A DNA stretch of 43,152 nt from Betaproteobacteria bacterium (GCA_018970545.1 JAGWWC010000008.1:1-43152); one strand, 5' to 3'. Shown: positions 17,467 to 26,135, counted from the stretch's first letter. Numbers and translations are program-made. Notes: a model not told the origin generated them from the letters alone.

Positions 17467-18296
17467 CGGACCGATCGCCCCCGTGAAAGGCTGGCCTGCG
17501 GCAAGAGCTCAAAGCAAAAGCCGCTGGCCTTGAGGCCCGCGATCAATGGATCCAGCGTCGGCGCGTAAGGATCGCTGCGCGACCAGATCCCAAGGTGGGC
17601 CATCAAGATGTCACCGCTGCGAATTGAACGCAGGGCCTGATCCAAGAGCATCCGGTTTGGATAGCGATCACTGGGCAACTCATCGCCGAGAAAGCCGGCA
17701 GGACTCCAGTGGATATGCGCATAGCCACAGGCCTTGGCCGCGCGCAGGGTCTCGGGTGTGGTGATGCCGCCGGGTGCGCGCCAGATGGGATCCAGGGGCC
17801 GGCCCGTCAGCCGCTCGAACTGACGGCCGACGCGATTTAATTCCTCGCAGAAATCGGCCGCATTCAGCCGCATCAACTGCCCGGCCTGCTCCCCAAACTG
17901 CGGCCGATAACGAATCACTCCCGCCTGGTCTGCCAGGATGCGGCCATGACGCCAGGTGTGGCTGCCAAATCCATGGCCCTCTGCGGTCCGCGCCTGCCAG
18001 TACGCCTTCCAGCTGTCATCTAAAGCATGATCGCCACGAAATGTCTTTTCATTGGCAAGAAAAAAGGTGGCTCTGACCTGATGCTTTTGCAAAATCTGTG
18101 CAATCAACTCCGCGCTCTGCATGCCTCCAGTATCAAGGGTCAGATAGACGGGTTTGGCACAGCTTGTCGGTGCCTGTGCCGCTGCAGTCAAAGGCCACAG
18201 GAGGGCCCCCACGCTCAGAACAATGCCAGCCAGAGCGCTTGTGGGCTTGGCCAGAGCACTAGAGAAGATCCGCCCGATCATGCAGATAGACCCCAT
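17463..18296 (-). CDS. Polysaccharide deacetylase family protein (NodB fold), secreted
   Basis: A 277-residue protein; starts at 18296 or ATG 18281. The N-terminus has a signal peptide (residues about 20-40, ending near TAAAQA). NodB motifs: LTLDTGG (D55) in place of the usual TFDDGP, the zinc histidines in SHTWRH (H113 and H117), RAPGG for motif 3, and late DILMAHLG. The second Asp of motif 1, which normally binds metal, is Thr56, while the putative base D55 remains. Family members remove acetyl groups from peptidoglycan, chitin-like or other exopolysaccharides. The gene overlaps the propeller gene by 38 bases (23 with the later start) and the next gene by ATGA. Confidence 0.88.
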   Translation of the reverse strand: MGSICMIGRIFSSALAKPTSALAGIVLSVGALLWPLTAAAQAPTSCAKPVYLTLDTGGMQSAELIAQILQKHQVRATFFLANEKTFRGDHALDDSWKAYWQARTAEGHGFGSHTWRHGRILADQAGVIRYRPQFGEQAGQLMRLNAADFCEELNRVGRQFERLTGRPLDPIWRAPGGITTPETLRAAKACGYAHIHWSPAGFLGDELPSDRYPNRMLLDQALRSIRSGDILMAHLGIWSRSDPYAPTLDPLIAGLKASGFCFELLPQASLSRGRSVR

Positions 18297-19359
18297 GGGG
18301 TGACTTGCCGACCATGACGCGCTTCACCACTTTGGATTGATCCAAATCCACCAGCGCGACCGACCGGGTCCAGCGCTGTGTCACCCAGAGCTGCTTGCCG
18401 GAGCTGTGAATATCCATGCAATCCGGGCCGCCCGAGACTCGGATCTCAGCCTCGACCTTCAACGTGCCCATATCGATTTTGGACAGCGTATTGGCGACTC
18501 GGTTGGTTACCCACAGGTCGCGTTTGTTGCCCTGGTTACGAAAGGCGTGCGCGCCGTCACCGGTCTTGATGGCGGCGACCAAACGGGGGCCCGCCGAATT
18601 TCCGATGCGTGGCTCGATCACATGAACGTAGTTCTCGCCCATGCAGCCCACGAAAACGAGTTTTGAGTCCGGCGAGATGGCCACCCCCGCTGGCAGTCTG
18701 CCGCATTTCAGGCGCCAGAGCACCGCCAGCTTTTTTAGGTCGATGGCCACCAGCTCATCTGATTCCTGCAGCGTGCAGAAGACCACCCGGCTGTCCTCGG
18801 TAAAAACCAAATGACTCGGGGTCTTGGCCAGATCAAATCGGCTCAGCAATTTCAATGACAGTTGATCCCCATTGCCACTGCGACGATACACATCCACATG
18901 ATCAAGCCGATTCGCGCAGGTCACAAAGATATTTTGATCCGGCGAGAATCCAAGGTGATACGGATCGGCGATGCCCTGCATCGACATCATGACTTTGCCG
19001 GTGGACGGATCCAAAAAAGTGAGTGAGTCTGACATTGCATTGCCAATCACCACCTGACGATTATCCGGAGTGGGATAAAGATGATGCGGCTCTTTACCGG
19101 TGGAAACGCGCGTCAAGACCTTGTGCGTGACCGGATGAATCAGCGAGACATCGGCATCTCGAGAATTCAGCACGATGATGGGATGCTGGACCGCGGCCGC
19201 GGAAGCCTCCTGACCAGCCTCTTTGCCCACCGATGCGGCACGGGCATCCAACTGAGTCAGGAGCCCTGTGACGCCCACTGCAGCGGGCATCGACCAGGCG
19301 GCGGCACAAGAGGACACTGCCGCAATCAGCCTGCGGCGCAAGAGCTGTTCTGAATTCAT
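18259..19359 (-). CDS. YVTN/YncE-type beta-propeller protein, exported
   Basis: A 366-residue protein. The N-terminus (MNSEQLLRRRLIAAVSSCAA) has a basic RRR followed by a hydrophobic stretch, a Sec or possibly Tat signal. The rest is a series of about seven blade-like repeats recognisable by patterns such as VSLIHPVTHKVLTRVSTGKE, SLTFLDPSTGKVMMSM, GVAISPDSKLVFVGC and VALVDLDQSKVVKRVMVGKS. This matches the YncE/YVTN propeller group, periplasmic or secreted proteins with uncertain roles (DNA, metal or cell-surface binding in different cases). It lies 17 bases after hrpA and its 3' end overlaps the polysaccharide deacetylase gene. Confidence 0.87.
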   Translation of the reverse strand: MNSEQLLRRRLIAAVSSCAAAWSMPAAVGVTGLLTQLDARAASVGKEAGQEASAAAVQHPIIVLNSRDADVSLIHPVTHKVLTRVSTGKEPHHLYPTPDNRQVVIGNAMSDSLTFLDPSTGKVMMSMQGIADPYHLGFSPDQNIFVTCANRLDHVDVYRRSGNGDQLSLKLLSRFDLAKTPSHLVFTEDSRVVFCTLQESDELVAIDLKKLAVLWRLKCGRLPAGVAISPDSKLVFVGCMGENYVHVIEPRIGNSAGPRLVAAIKTGDGAHAFRNQGNKRDLWVTNRVANTLSKIDMGTLKVEAEIRVSGGPDCMDIHSSGKQLWVTQRWTRSVALVDLDQSKVVKRVMVGKSPHGVYLHDRADLL

Positions 19360-19376
19360 TGGCCGCGATTATCGCC

Positions 19377-22300
19377 TTATTCCTGAAGGGCCGCCCATGC
19401 CTTCTGTAGGCGCTTCACCGAAACCGGAGTTGGCGTTTTTAATTCTTGTGCAAACAACGCCACCCGGAGTTCTTCCACCATCCAGCGAAACTCAATCATG
19501 CGATCCGGCCAAGATCCCCGGTGCTGCGCGGCCCAACGCCAGAGCCCCGCCTCGACCGATGCCACCTCGGCCGCCCAACGTTGATCACGCGCTGAATCGG
19601 CCCGGCATTTCTCGAGCCGTGAGGCCATCGCTTTTAAGTAGCGTGGCAGATGGGCCGCACGATCGGCAGGGATGGCCGTCATGAAATCTTTCGCAAGCAG
19701 CCGGCCGAATTGGGCCTCAAGGTCGGCCTGGGTGGATCGAAAGGCCTTAAATCCTGCGATCTTTTTTTGTAAGCCTGCGGCCTCAGTGAGCACCGCCGCC
19801 AGCCATCGTAAGAGCTCCTGTCCGATGAGCATTACCCGGGAACGGCCTGCGGCAAGTCGCGCCTGAAATTCATCATCGGACTGCGGAAGCCCATCGGCAA
19901 GAAACACGCGGCTAACAACTGCCGCCTGAAACTGGGTGATGAGCTGCTCGTGGCTGCCAAAGCCGCTGTACGCAATTCCAATCTCTCGGCGGCTATTGAT
20001 TTCCTTCTCCAAAGCCTTAAAGGCCTCTTTCGATCCGCTCACAAATCGGCCAATCCATTGCTCGCGGCCCATCCCCCCGGGCAGCAACTCCGGCTGCTCG
20101 CGACTCAACCCCAGCTCAGCCAATAGCAGCTCCAGATCGCGGCCCTCGGCCAGCCTCCGGCCATGTGGGTCCAGTACACGAATATTCATTCGGCAGTGCG
20201 GGCTCAAACCATCGAGCTTGAATTCATCACGGCGCACTGCAATTCCCGTCTGCTGAGCAATGTCTTTTGCAAGCGCGGTGATCAGGGGCATGGACCCCGC
20301 ACGGTCTCCGCAACGCTGGCAGAAGGCCTCGGCATACTCAGGCAGGGGCACACAATGCCGACGGATACGCTGCGGCAGGCTTTTAAGTAAGCCCTGCACC
20401 TTCTCGCGCAGCATGCCCGGCACCAGCCATTCCATGGGTATCGGATCCAGATCAACGAGTGTCTCGGCGGATGTCAGTAGCGTCACACCGTCACGGGCAT
20501 CGCCGGGCTCGAAGTGATACTCAAGGGCAAAGGATTGCCCACGCTGATCCTGCCGATGAATCTTGGGAAACTGATCGGTCGTAATGCCAGCGGCCTCATG
20601 CCGCATGAGGTCTTCTTTTCTTAGACAGAGCAACTCTGGATTCTGTTTGACGGCTAGGCGATACCAAGCATCAAAACTGTCGGCATCCACGACGGATTCG
20701 GGGATCTGTTGATCGTAAAACGCAAACAGGAGATGCTCGTCGACCAGAATATCGGGGCGTCGAGATTTGTGCTCCAGCGCCTCGATTTCTCGAATGCGGC
20801 TGCGATTCACCTCAAAAAATCGATGCCGACAGTCCCAGTCCTGCTCGACCAAGGCCTGCCGAATAAAGATCTCGCGTGCCTCTTGTCGCTGCGCCAGGCC
20901 CAGCTGCGCCCAGGCCACTTTACGCCGCTGAATCACCGTCAAGCCGTACAGCGTTGCCCGCTGGTAGCCCACCACTCGGCCCGAATTCTTTTCCCAATGC
21001 GGCTCAGCAAAGCTTTTTTTAAGCAAATGAGCGGCGCTGTCTTCAAGCCATTCCGGTTCAATGGCAGCAATCGTGCGCGCAAAAAGCCGGGAGGTCTCGA
21101 TCTGTTCTGCGGCCATGAGCCAGCGCGGCGGTTTTTTCGCCAGCAGCGACCCCGGCCAAATCAAAAACTTCACGTCATGGCAGCCCTGCCAGATGGGCTC
21201 ATCTGGAGCGCGGCAGCCAACATTGGACAGTAGGCCAGAGAGAATTGCCAGATGAATCGCCGGCTCCGAGGCGGGCTGCTGATTCGGCCGCCAATGCAAC
21301 TCTGCCGCCAGCTCGGAGAGCTGCTGATGGACCTCGCGCCACTCGCGAATTCTCAAGGGTGACAAAAACTCAGACCGCAATGACTGATCAAATTTTCGAT
21401 TTGATTCACGGACTGCTGACAATGCTTCCACATGCCGCCACAGCTTCAACAAAGCGATGAATTCACTTCGAGGATCAGCAAATCGCGCATGAGAGCGGTC
21501 TGCCAGAGCGGCCTGATCCTGCGGCCGCTCACGCGGATCTTGCACCGAGAGGGCTGCGGCGATGATCAGCACCTCCTGAATGGCGCCCAGCTGATGGCCC
21601 TGAATCAACATCCGCCCAATTCTCGGATCGACCGGTAACCGTGCCAATGTGCGGCCGATCTCCGTCAATTCGCCCGCTTGATCAATTGCATTGAGCTCGC
21701 GCAGCACAGTTAACCCATCTGCGATTGCCTTGCCGGATGGCGGATCCACAAAAGGAAACTCGCGCACATCTGGAAGGCCAAGCGCCTTCATGCGAAGCAT
21801 CACTGCTGCCAGCGAACTGCGATGAATCTCGGGGTCCGCAAACGCAGGCCTCTGTAAAAAATCCTGCTCATCAAAAAGGCGGATGCAGATCCCCTCGGCG
21901 AGCCGGCCACATCGGCCCATGCGCTGATTGGCTTGGGCTTGGGGAATGGGTTCAATCTGCAGCTGCTCCACCTTGGCCCGATAACGATAGCGCTTCACTC
22001 GAGCCAGGCCGCTGTCCACCACATAACGAATGCCGGGCACGGTGAGCGACGTTTCGGCCACATTGGTGGCCAGCACCACACGACGCTTACCCGACGAGCG
22101 AAAAATCCTCTCTTGGTCGGACTGCGATAAGCGGGCATACAGCGGCAGTACCTCAGTGGCCAGACGGCCTGACTTTGCGAGCAAGCTGGCGGCCGACCGC
22201 CCGCGCAGCTCGTCGGCCACCGCCTTGATTTCACGCTCGCCAGGAAGAAAAACCAGAATATCGCCGGGACCTTGACCGTTCCAATCCCGCTCGCACTCCT

Positions 22301-22958
22301 CCACTCCAGCGACCACAAGATCCACAAGATCCGAATCAGTCGATTCAGCGGGTCGCCAGCGGACCTCAACCGGGAACATCCGGCCAGAGACCTCGATGAC
22401 AGGCGCTGGCTGGTCCTGCCGGCCGAAATGCCGCGCAAATCGCCGCGCATCCAGCGTCGCTGACGTGATGATGATCCGAAGGTCAGGCCGCTTATCGAGC
22501 AGATTTTTCAGATAGCCCAGCAGAAAATCGATATTCAGACTGCGCTCGTGCGCCTCATCGACAATGATGGTGTCATAGGCCCTGAGCATCGGATCTCTCT
22601 GCGTCTGGCTCAGCAAAATCCCATCGGTCATGAGCTTGATGGGCACCCCCGCTCGTGAGCGATCCTGAAATCGAATCTGATAACCCACCGCCGCTTCGGG
22701 GCCATCACCGCACTCGGTACGCAGTTCCTGGGCGATTCGGCGGGCAACCGTAATTGCGGCCAGCCGCCTCGGCTGCGTGTGGGCAATGGTCTTTCCGTGT
22801 GCACCTCGGCCAATCGAGAGGGCGATTTTGGGCAGCTGGGTGGTTTTGCCGGATCCGGTCTCGCCGCAGACAATCACCACGGGGTGATCGCGAATCGCCT
22901 GCGCGATCACCTCCCGGTGCGCGCTCACCGGAAGAGACTGCGGGAACTCAATGTGCAT
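19377..22958 (-). CDS. hrpA: ATP-dependent RNA helicase HrpA (DEAH box)
   Basis: A 1193-residue protein close to the usual HrpA length of about 1300. Motifs: Walker A GETGSGKT (32-39), QPRRLAA, DEAH (134-137), SATLD, the helicase C part with ATNVAETSLTVPGIRYVVDSG and QRMGRCGRLAEGICIRLF, then the HA2/OB-fold region and the long DUF3418 C-terminal domain of HrpA. In Escherichia coli HrpA processes fimbrial mRNA and helps rescue stalled ribosomes. The start ATG at 22958 has no ribosome binding site. A TATAAT on this strand (22971-22966) predicts transcription starting about one base before the ATG. Downstream, 17 bases away, begins the beta-propeller gene, so read-through to envelope genes is likely. 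Confidence 0.97.
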   Translation of the reverse strand: MHIEFPQSLPVSAHREVIAQAIRDHPVVIVCGETGSGKTTQLPKIALSIGRGAHGKTIAHTQPRRLAAITVARRIAQELRTECGDGPEAAVGYQIRFQDRSRAGVPIKLMTDGILLSQTQRDPMLRAYDTIIVDEAHERSLNIDFLLGYLKNLLDKRPDLRIIITSATLDARRFARHFGRQDQPAPVIEVSGRMFPVEVRWRPAESTDSDLVDLVVAGVEECERDWNGQGPGDILVFLPGEREIKAVADELRGRSAASLLAKSGRLATEVLPLYARLSQSDQERIFRSSGKRRVVLATNVAETSLTVPGIRYVVDSGLARVKRYRYRAKVEQLQIEPIPQAQANQRMGRCGRLAEGICIRLFDEQDFLQRPAFADPEIHRSSLAAVMLRMKALGLPDVREFPFVDPPSGKAIADGLTVLRELNAIDQAGELTEIGRTLARLPVDPRIGRMLIQGHQLGAIQEVLIIAAALSVQDPRERPQDQAALADRSHARFADPRSEFIALLKLWRHVEALSAVRESNRKFDQSLRSEFLSPLRIREWREVHQQLSELAAELHWRPNQQPASEPAIHLAILSGLLSNVGCRAPDEPIWQGCHDVKFLIWPGSLLAKKPPRWLMAAEQIETSRLFARTIAAIEPEWLEDSAAHLLKKSFAEPHWEKNSGRVVGYQRATLYGLTVIQRRKVAWAQLGLAQRQEAREIFIRQALVEQDWDCRHRFFEVNRSRIREIEALEHKSRRPDILVDEHLLFAFYDQQIPESVVDADSFDAWYRLAVKQNPELLCLRKEDLMRHEAAGITTDQFPKIHRQDQRGQSFALEYHFEPGDARDGVTLLTSAETLVDLDPIPMEWLVPGMLREKVQGLLKSLPQRIRRHCVPLPEYAEAFCQRCGDRAGSMPLITALAKDIAQQTGIAVRRDEFKLDGLSPHCRMNIRVLDPHGRRLAEGRDLELLLAELGLSREQPELLPGGMGREQWIGRFVSGSKEAFKALEKEINSRREIGIAYSGFGSHEQLITQFQAAVVSRVFLADGLPQSDDEFQARLAAGRSRVMLIGQELLRWLAAVLTEAAGLQKKIAGFKAFRSTQADLEAQFGRLLAKDFMTAIPADRAAHLPRYLKAMASRLEKCRADSARDQRWAAEVASVEAGLWRWAAQHRGSWPDRMIEFRWMVEELRVALFAQELKTPTPVSVKRLQKAWAALQE

Positions 22959-22965
22959 TGGAAAA

Positions 22966-22973
22966 ATTATAAT
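22966..22973. promoter_or_regulatory. Palindromic bidirectional -10 element between hrpA and argA
   Basis: ATTATAAT reads identically on both strands and so holds a perfect TATAAT in each direction. From the plus-strand hexamer (22968-22973) the predicted start site is 22980, the A of the argA ATG. From the minus-strand hexamer (22971-22966) it is about 22959, one base before the hrpA ATG. The whole gap is 21 bases, with no ribosome binding site on either side. I see no good -35 box for either direction. Confidence 0.6.
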
Positions 22974-22979
22974 CAGACC

Positions 22980-24353
22980 ATGAGCGCAAACCCCAGCCGC
23001 CTTGCGGCCGCAAGGACCCCTCCACCCGAGGCCTCAGGCCAGCTCTCGGATCCGATCGGCTTTGTCACCTGGCTGCGGACCGTCGCACCCTACATCCATG
23101 CTTTTCGCAACAAAACCTTTGTGATTGGGTTTCCGGGCGAGTTGGTGAAATCCGGCCATCTGGAGACCCTGGTTCACGACGTTGCGCTCCTCGCCGCCAT
23201 GGGCATGCGGATTGTGCTGGTTCATGGAAGTCGGCCGCAGGTGCAAGAGCAGCTCACGCTACGTCAGATTGAGAGCCGATTCAGCAACGGACTACGCATC
23301 ACGGATAAATCCTCGCTGGAGTGCGCCAAGGAGGCCTCAGGGGAGCTACGCCTTGATATTGAAGCCGCTTTTTCCGCCGGCCTTCCCAATACACCCATGG
23401 GCAATGCCCGAATTCGAATCATCAGCGGCAACTTCGTCACCGCCCGGCCTGTTGGTATTGTGGATGGTATTGATTTTGAGCATACCGGTGTTGTGCGCAA
23501 AGTCGAATCGGAGGCGATTCGGAATGCCTTAAATAGCGGGGCGCTGGTGCTGCTCTCCCCGCTGGGTTTTTCGCCAACGGGTGAGGCCTTTAACTTGTCG
23601 ATGGAAGATGTTGCCGCCAGTGTTGCAGTGAGTCTGGATGCCGACAAACTCATTTTCATGGCAGAAGACAGCGGTGTACCGGCAGATCATGGCAGGCGAA
23701 TTACCGAAATCTCGGAGGATGATGCGGAAGCAACGATCGCCCGATCCGGCCTGCATCCCGATGCGGCCTTTACGCTGGAGCACGCCCTGCGCGCATGCCA
23801 CGGAGGTGTTGAGCGGGCCCACATTGTTCCATTTCAACAAGACGGCGCCATACTGCTTGAGCTCTTCACACACGACGGTATCGGCACGATGATTGTGGAA
23901 GAAACCCTTGAGGCACTGCGTCCCGCCACGATTGATGATGTCGCCGCAATCGTTTCGTTAATCGAACCTCTGGAGGCAGATGGAACCTTCGTGAAGCGTG
24001 GCCGTGCAAAAATTGAGCGGGACATCGATCGTTTCACCGTCATTGAACATGACGGCGTGATCTTTGGCTGCGCCGCCTTGTATACCTTCCCGAAATCCAG
24101 CATGGCCGAGCTCGCCTGCCTGATGGTCAAAACTGAAACGCAGGGTCAGGGTGATGGTGAGCGGCTTTTGAAAAGTATTGAGCAGCAGGCGCGCCAGACT
24201 GGCATGAAACAGCTGTTCGTGCTGACCACGCGAACGGCCCACTGGTTTTTGAAGCGCGGATTCACAAGTGGCACCGTCGAACAGCTGCCCAAGCTGCGCA
24301 AAGAGGCTTACGACTGGGCCCGGAAATCCCAGATCTTGATCAAGACGCTCTAG
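22980..24353 (+). CDS. argA: Amino-acid N-acetyltransferase (N-acetylglutamate synthase)
   Basis: A 457-residue protein from ATG 22980 (MSANPSRLAAARTPPPEASG); the longer frame upstream would overlap hrpA and is not homologous. It has two domains: an amino-acid-kinase-like N-terminal part (residues about 40-310, FVIGFPGELVKSG, MGMRIVLVHGSRPQVQEQL, ALVLLSPLGFSPTGEAFNLS), which binds arginine as feedback inhibitor in the classical enzyme, and a C-terminal GNAT domain (about 315-457, AELACLMVKTETQGQGDGERLL, LFVLTTRTAHWFLKRGF). It catalyses the first step of arginine synthesis, acetyl-CoA plus glutamate to N-acetylglutamate. There is no ribosome binding site; the -10 hexamer lies seven bases before the ATG. 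Confidence 0.96.
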   Translation: MSANPSRLAAARTPPPEASGQLSDPIGFVTWLRTVAPYIHAFRNKTFVIGFPGELVKSGHLETLVHDVALLAAMGMRIVLVHGSRPQVQEQLTLRQIESRFSNGLRITDKSSLECAKEASGELRLDIEAAFSAGLPNTPMGNARIRIISGNFVTARPVGIVDGIDFEHTGVVRKVESEAIRNALNSGALVLLSPLGFSPTGEAFNLSMEDVAASVAVSLDADKLIFMAEDSGVPADHGRRITEISEDDAEATIARSGLHPDAAFTLEHALRACHGGVERAHIVPFQQDGAILLELFTHDGIGTMIVEETLEALRPATIDDVAAIVSLIEPLEADGTFVKRGRAKIERDIDRFTVIEHDGVIFGCAALYTFPKSSMAELACLMVKTETQGQGDGERLLKSIEQQARQTGMKQLFVLTTRTAHWFLKRGFTSGTVEQLPKLRKEAYDWARKSQILIKTL

Positions 24354-24364
24354 CGAAACGCTGC

Positions 24365-24832
24365 TTATTCAGACGGACTGAGCAGCCGCGAGAACGGGCC
24401 GCCGCCGAGTTCGCTGAACTCGGCGAGAATCATCGGTGCTTCATTCGGTGATTCATGCAAACGATCCATCACCTGGTCTGAAGCCTGAATCAGGCCATCG
24501 ATATAGTTGGCAGCTTTGCAATCCCGGTGAGCAAACTGCATGTGCCAGTCTTGGAAGAGTCGAACAGGAATCGAGGTGTCGGCCAAAACCTTGATGTCGT
24601 GATGACGGTTATCTTTTCGAATCGCATTCCAGATCCGCTGCAACGGAAGATTCGGGCCCTCAATCCACTGAAAGAACATGCCCCGATCAAACACCAAGAT
24701 GCCGGTAACACCCTCGTCCCGATTGCGAGCACGGGAGCCCGCCAAGAGATACAACAGATCCAGCTCAGTGAAACCCACTGAGGCCTTACTGTGATAAACG
24801 ATGGTCGATAAGGTGGTCACCACGACTCCCAT
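24365..24832 (-). CDS. BLUF domain blue-light sensor protein, stand-alone
   Basis: 155 residues from ATG 24832 (MGVVVTTLSTIVYHSKAS); TTG 24862 is the only longer choice. The flavin-binding residues of BLUF proteins are all in place: Y13 (VYHS), N37 (SRARNRDEG), Q55 (FFQWIEG), W96 and M98 (QDWHM), each offset by five from the well-studied PixD (Slr1694) positions Y8, N32, Q50, W91 and M93. A photoactive FAD photocycle is therefore expected. After the BLUF core comes about 50 residues of helix with no effector domain, so signalling must go through a partner protein. It follows the unknown 232-residue gene by 66 bases containing a 14-bp palindrome, and may be the last gene of the envelope cluster or separately transcribed. 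Confidence 0.94.
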   Translation of the reverse strand: MGVVVTTLSTIVYHSKASVGFTELDLLYLLAGSRARNRDEGVTGILVFDRGMFFQWIEGPNLPLQRIWNAIRKDNRHHDIKVLADTSIPVRLFQDWHMQFAHRDCKAANYIDGLIQASDQVMDRLHESPNEAPMILAEFSELGGGPFSRLLSPSE

Positions 24833-24868
24833 GTCTGCGCCGCATCGTGAGAGTATGACCAATAGCGC

Positions 24869-24882
24869 TCAATTGCAATTGA
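24869..24882. promoter_or_regulatory. 14-bp perfect palindrome upstream of the BLUF gene
   Basis: TCAATTGCAATTGA is a perfect palindrome in the 66-base gap before the BLUF gene (start 24832), about 37 bases from the ATG. Its position fits an operator overlapping a -35 region for minus-strand transcription, since TTGCAA and TTGAGC occur within or next to it. No regulator gene of obvious type is adjacent. Chance occurrence is possible. Confidence 0.35.
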
Positions 24883-24898
24883 CACCACGACACTTTGG

Positions 24899-25597
24899 TC
24901 AGCCTTTACGCTGAATCACGGGGCACCAAGACTGGCCGTTAAAGGCCATGGCACACCAGAAGTCTGGGACAAAATGAATGTCTTCAATCCAGAGCAATGT
25001 TGAAAGCGGTATCGCAATGTTGTCCATGTCAATCACTGCATAGCCTGCGGCGCCGGAAAACTGCATGCCTTGGGCCTTTGCCTGGCCAGAGATCCACTTC
25101 AACGAACAACGCTCTGGATAATGTGGAATACGCCAATGATTTTCTCTGCCTGCCTGATCAGGACAAAGCACCGCGCTCAGCCGCGACAGGCTCGCGGTAA
25201 CACGCTCAAATGAGATTTGCGAAAAATCCCACAAACTGAATTGCGCATCGCAGGAAATGAGCCGCCCACCCTGGCCTGTCAACGCTTTGAATCGTTGCGG
25301 CAGCATCGGCGACACCCGCAAATGAGGCTGCTGCGGCAAGAGATTGCCCAACGGCACTGCCCGACCCTGGACCCAACGAGAAGCCAGCCGAGCAGCGAGT
25401 GCCGCAGCCGGGTGGTCACGCTGAGCCTCTACCATGGCCAGCAATGCCGGCAATGACTCATCCCACTGGGCCTGCTCTTCTGGCGGCGGACTCAACGATG
25501 CGGGCATGCCGCCCGGGGCTGAGGCCGGCGCCTCGGCCAGCAGGGCATTTACCCCGGTGAGAATTTCATCAAGCGTGCGCTCAATGTCTTCGGACAT
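24899..25597 (-). CDS. Hypothetical protein (232 aa), C-terminal part possibly CheW-like
   Basis: I do not recognise the family. It is soluble with no signal peptide. Residues 1-25 form an acidic helix (MSEDIERTLDEILTGVNALL), followed by a Pro-rich linker, a helical middle (ESLPALLAMVEAQRDHPAAA) and a C-terminal part rich in Trp, Phe and Cys. The segment NIAIPLSTLLWIEDI near residue 195 resembles the first strands of CheW-like domains, but the rest does not let me confirm it. It lies 13 bases after the membrane-protein gene in the same run and 66 bases before the BLUF gene. Possibly a partner of the CheW-like and membrane proteins encoded upstream; function unknown. Confidence 0.75.
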   Translation of the reverse strand: MSEDIERTLDEILTGVNALLAEAPASAPGGMPASLSPPPEEQAQWDESLPALLAMVEAQRDHPAAALAARLASRWVQGRAVPLGNLLPQQPHLRVSPMLPQRFKALTGQGGRLISCDAQFSLWDFSQISFERVTASLSRLSAVLCPDQAGRENHWRIPHYPERCSLKWISGQAKAQGMQFSGAAGYAVIDMDNIAIPLSTLLWIEDIHFVPDFWCAMAFNGQSWCPVIQRKG

Positions 25598-25610
25598 TGT
25601 TGGAAATTTC

Positions 25611-26135
25611 CTAGCGCTTTTCGTTGGCGGACTGCACCGAATCAGAGATCGATTGCAGCTGCTGCTGTAAGTTTCGCAGTGATTCAGCGACCGGCTGCGA
25701 TCGGGGCTCCAATAAAATATTGGTGACTGCGAATTGCGCCTGCGACAACCCGACGCCTACCTCACGAAGCGCACTGGCCGACGATGGCCGCTTCTGCGGC
25801 TGCTCGCTGCGCAGACTCAATACGATAGCGATCACCACGCAGAAAATAGCGAGCGCGTTCAATACCGATTCCAGCGCAACGCCGTTTTGAATCAACAGCA
25901 GTGCACGGCCCTCGCTGATCCAGGAGAGGTCCTGTAAAAAACCCACCCAGAGGTGCCAGCCATTCACAAAAAACTCCATCACCATCTCGGCAGGTGTCAA
26001 CGATGGGCTTGCCCCCTCGGTCTTGGTCCACTCCAGCGGCGGCATCACCATCACCTGCCAGGCCTCCCCCAGCGGACTCAGGCCGATCAGCCAAAAAAAG
26101 CCGGCCATGAGCAGCGCAAACCGTATGCGTTTCAT
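25611..26135 (-). CDS. Hypothetical membrane protein with C-terminal coiled coil (174 aa)
   Basis: Started at ATG 26135 (MKRIRFALLMAGFFWLIGLS), which overlaps the stop of the preceding gene (ATGA at 26132-26135) and has GGAG 11 bases upstream; the frame is open to 26198. There is a signal-anchor-like helix at residues 5-22, a periplasmic region with several tryptophans, a second transmembrane helix (ALESVLNALAIFCVVIAIVL, about residue 90-110) and a C-terminal cytoplasmic tail ending in a heptad-like helix (VAESLRNLQQQLQSISDSVQ). The two-helix layout with a cytoplasmic coiled coil is like a miniature receptor or scaffold, but no MCP signature is present. Unknown function. Confidence 0.78.
   Translation of the reverse strand: MKRIRFALLMAGFFWLIGLSPLGEAWQVMVMPPLEWTKTEGASPSLTPAEMVMEFFVNGWHLWVGFLQDLSWISEGRALLLIQNGVALESVLNALAIFCVVIAIVLSLRSEQPQKRPSSASALREVGVGLSQAQFAVTNILLEPRSQPVAESLRNLQQQLQSISDSVQSANEKR

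Noticed and set aside
22779-22979. Longer version of ArgA starting at 22779
   Set aside because: It would run antisense through the hrpA start; homology begins at 22980.
24352-24364. AGCG-AAA-CGCT between argA and the BLUF gene as a terminator
   Set aside because: Four-base stem with a three-base loop and no T tract; too weak.
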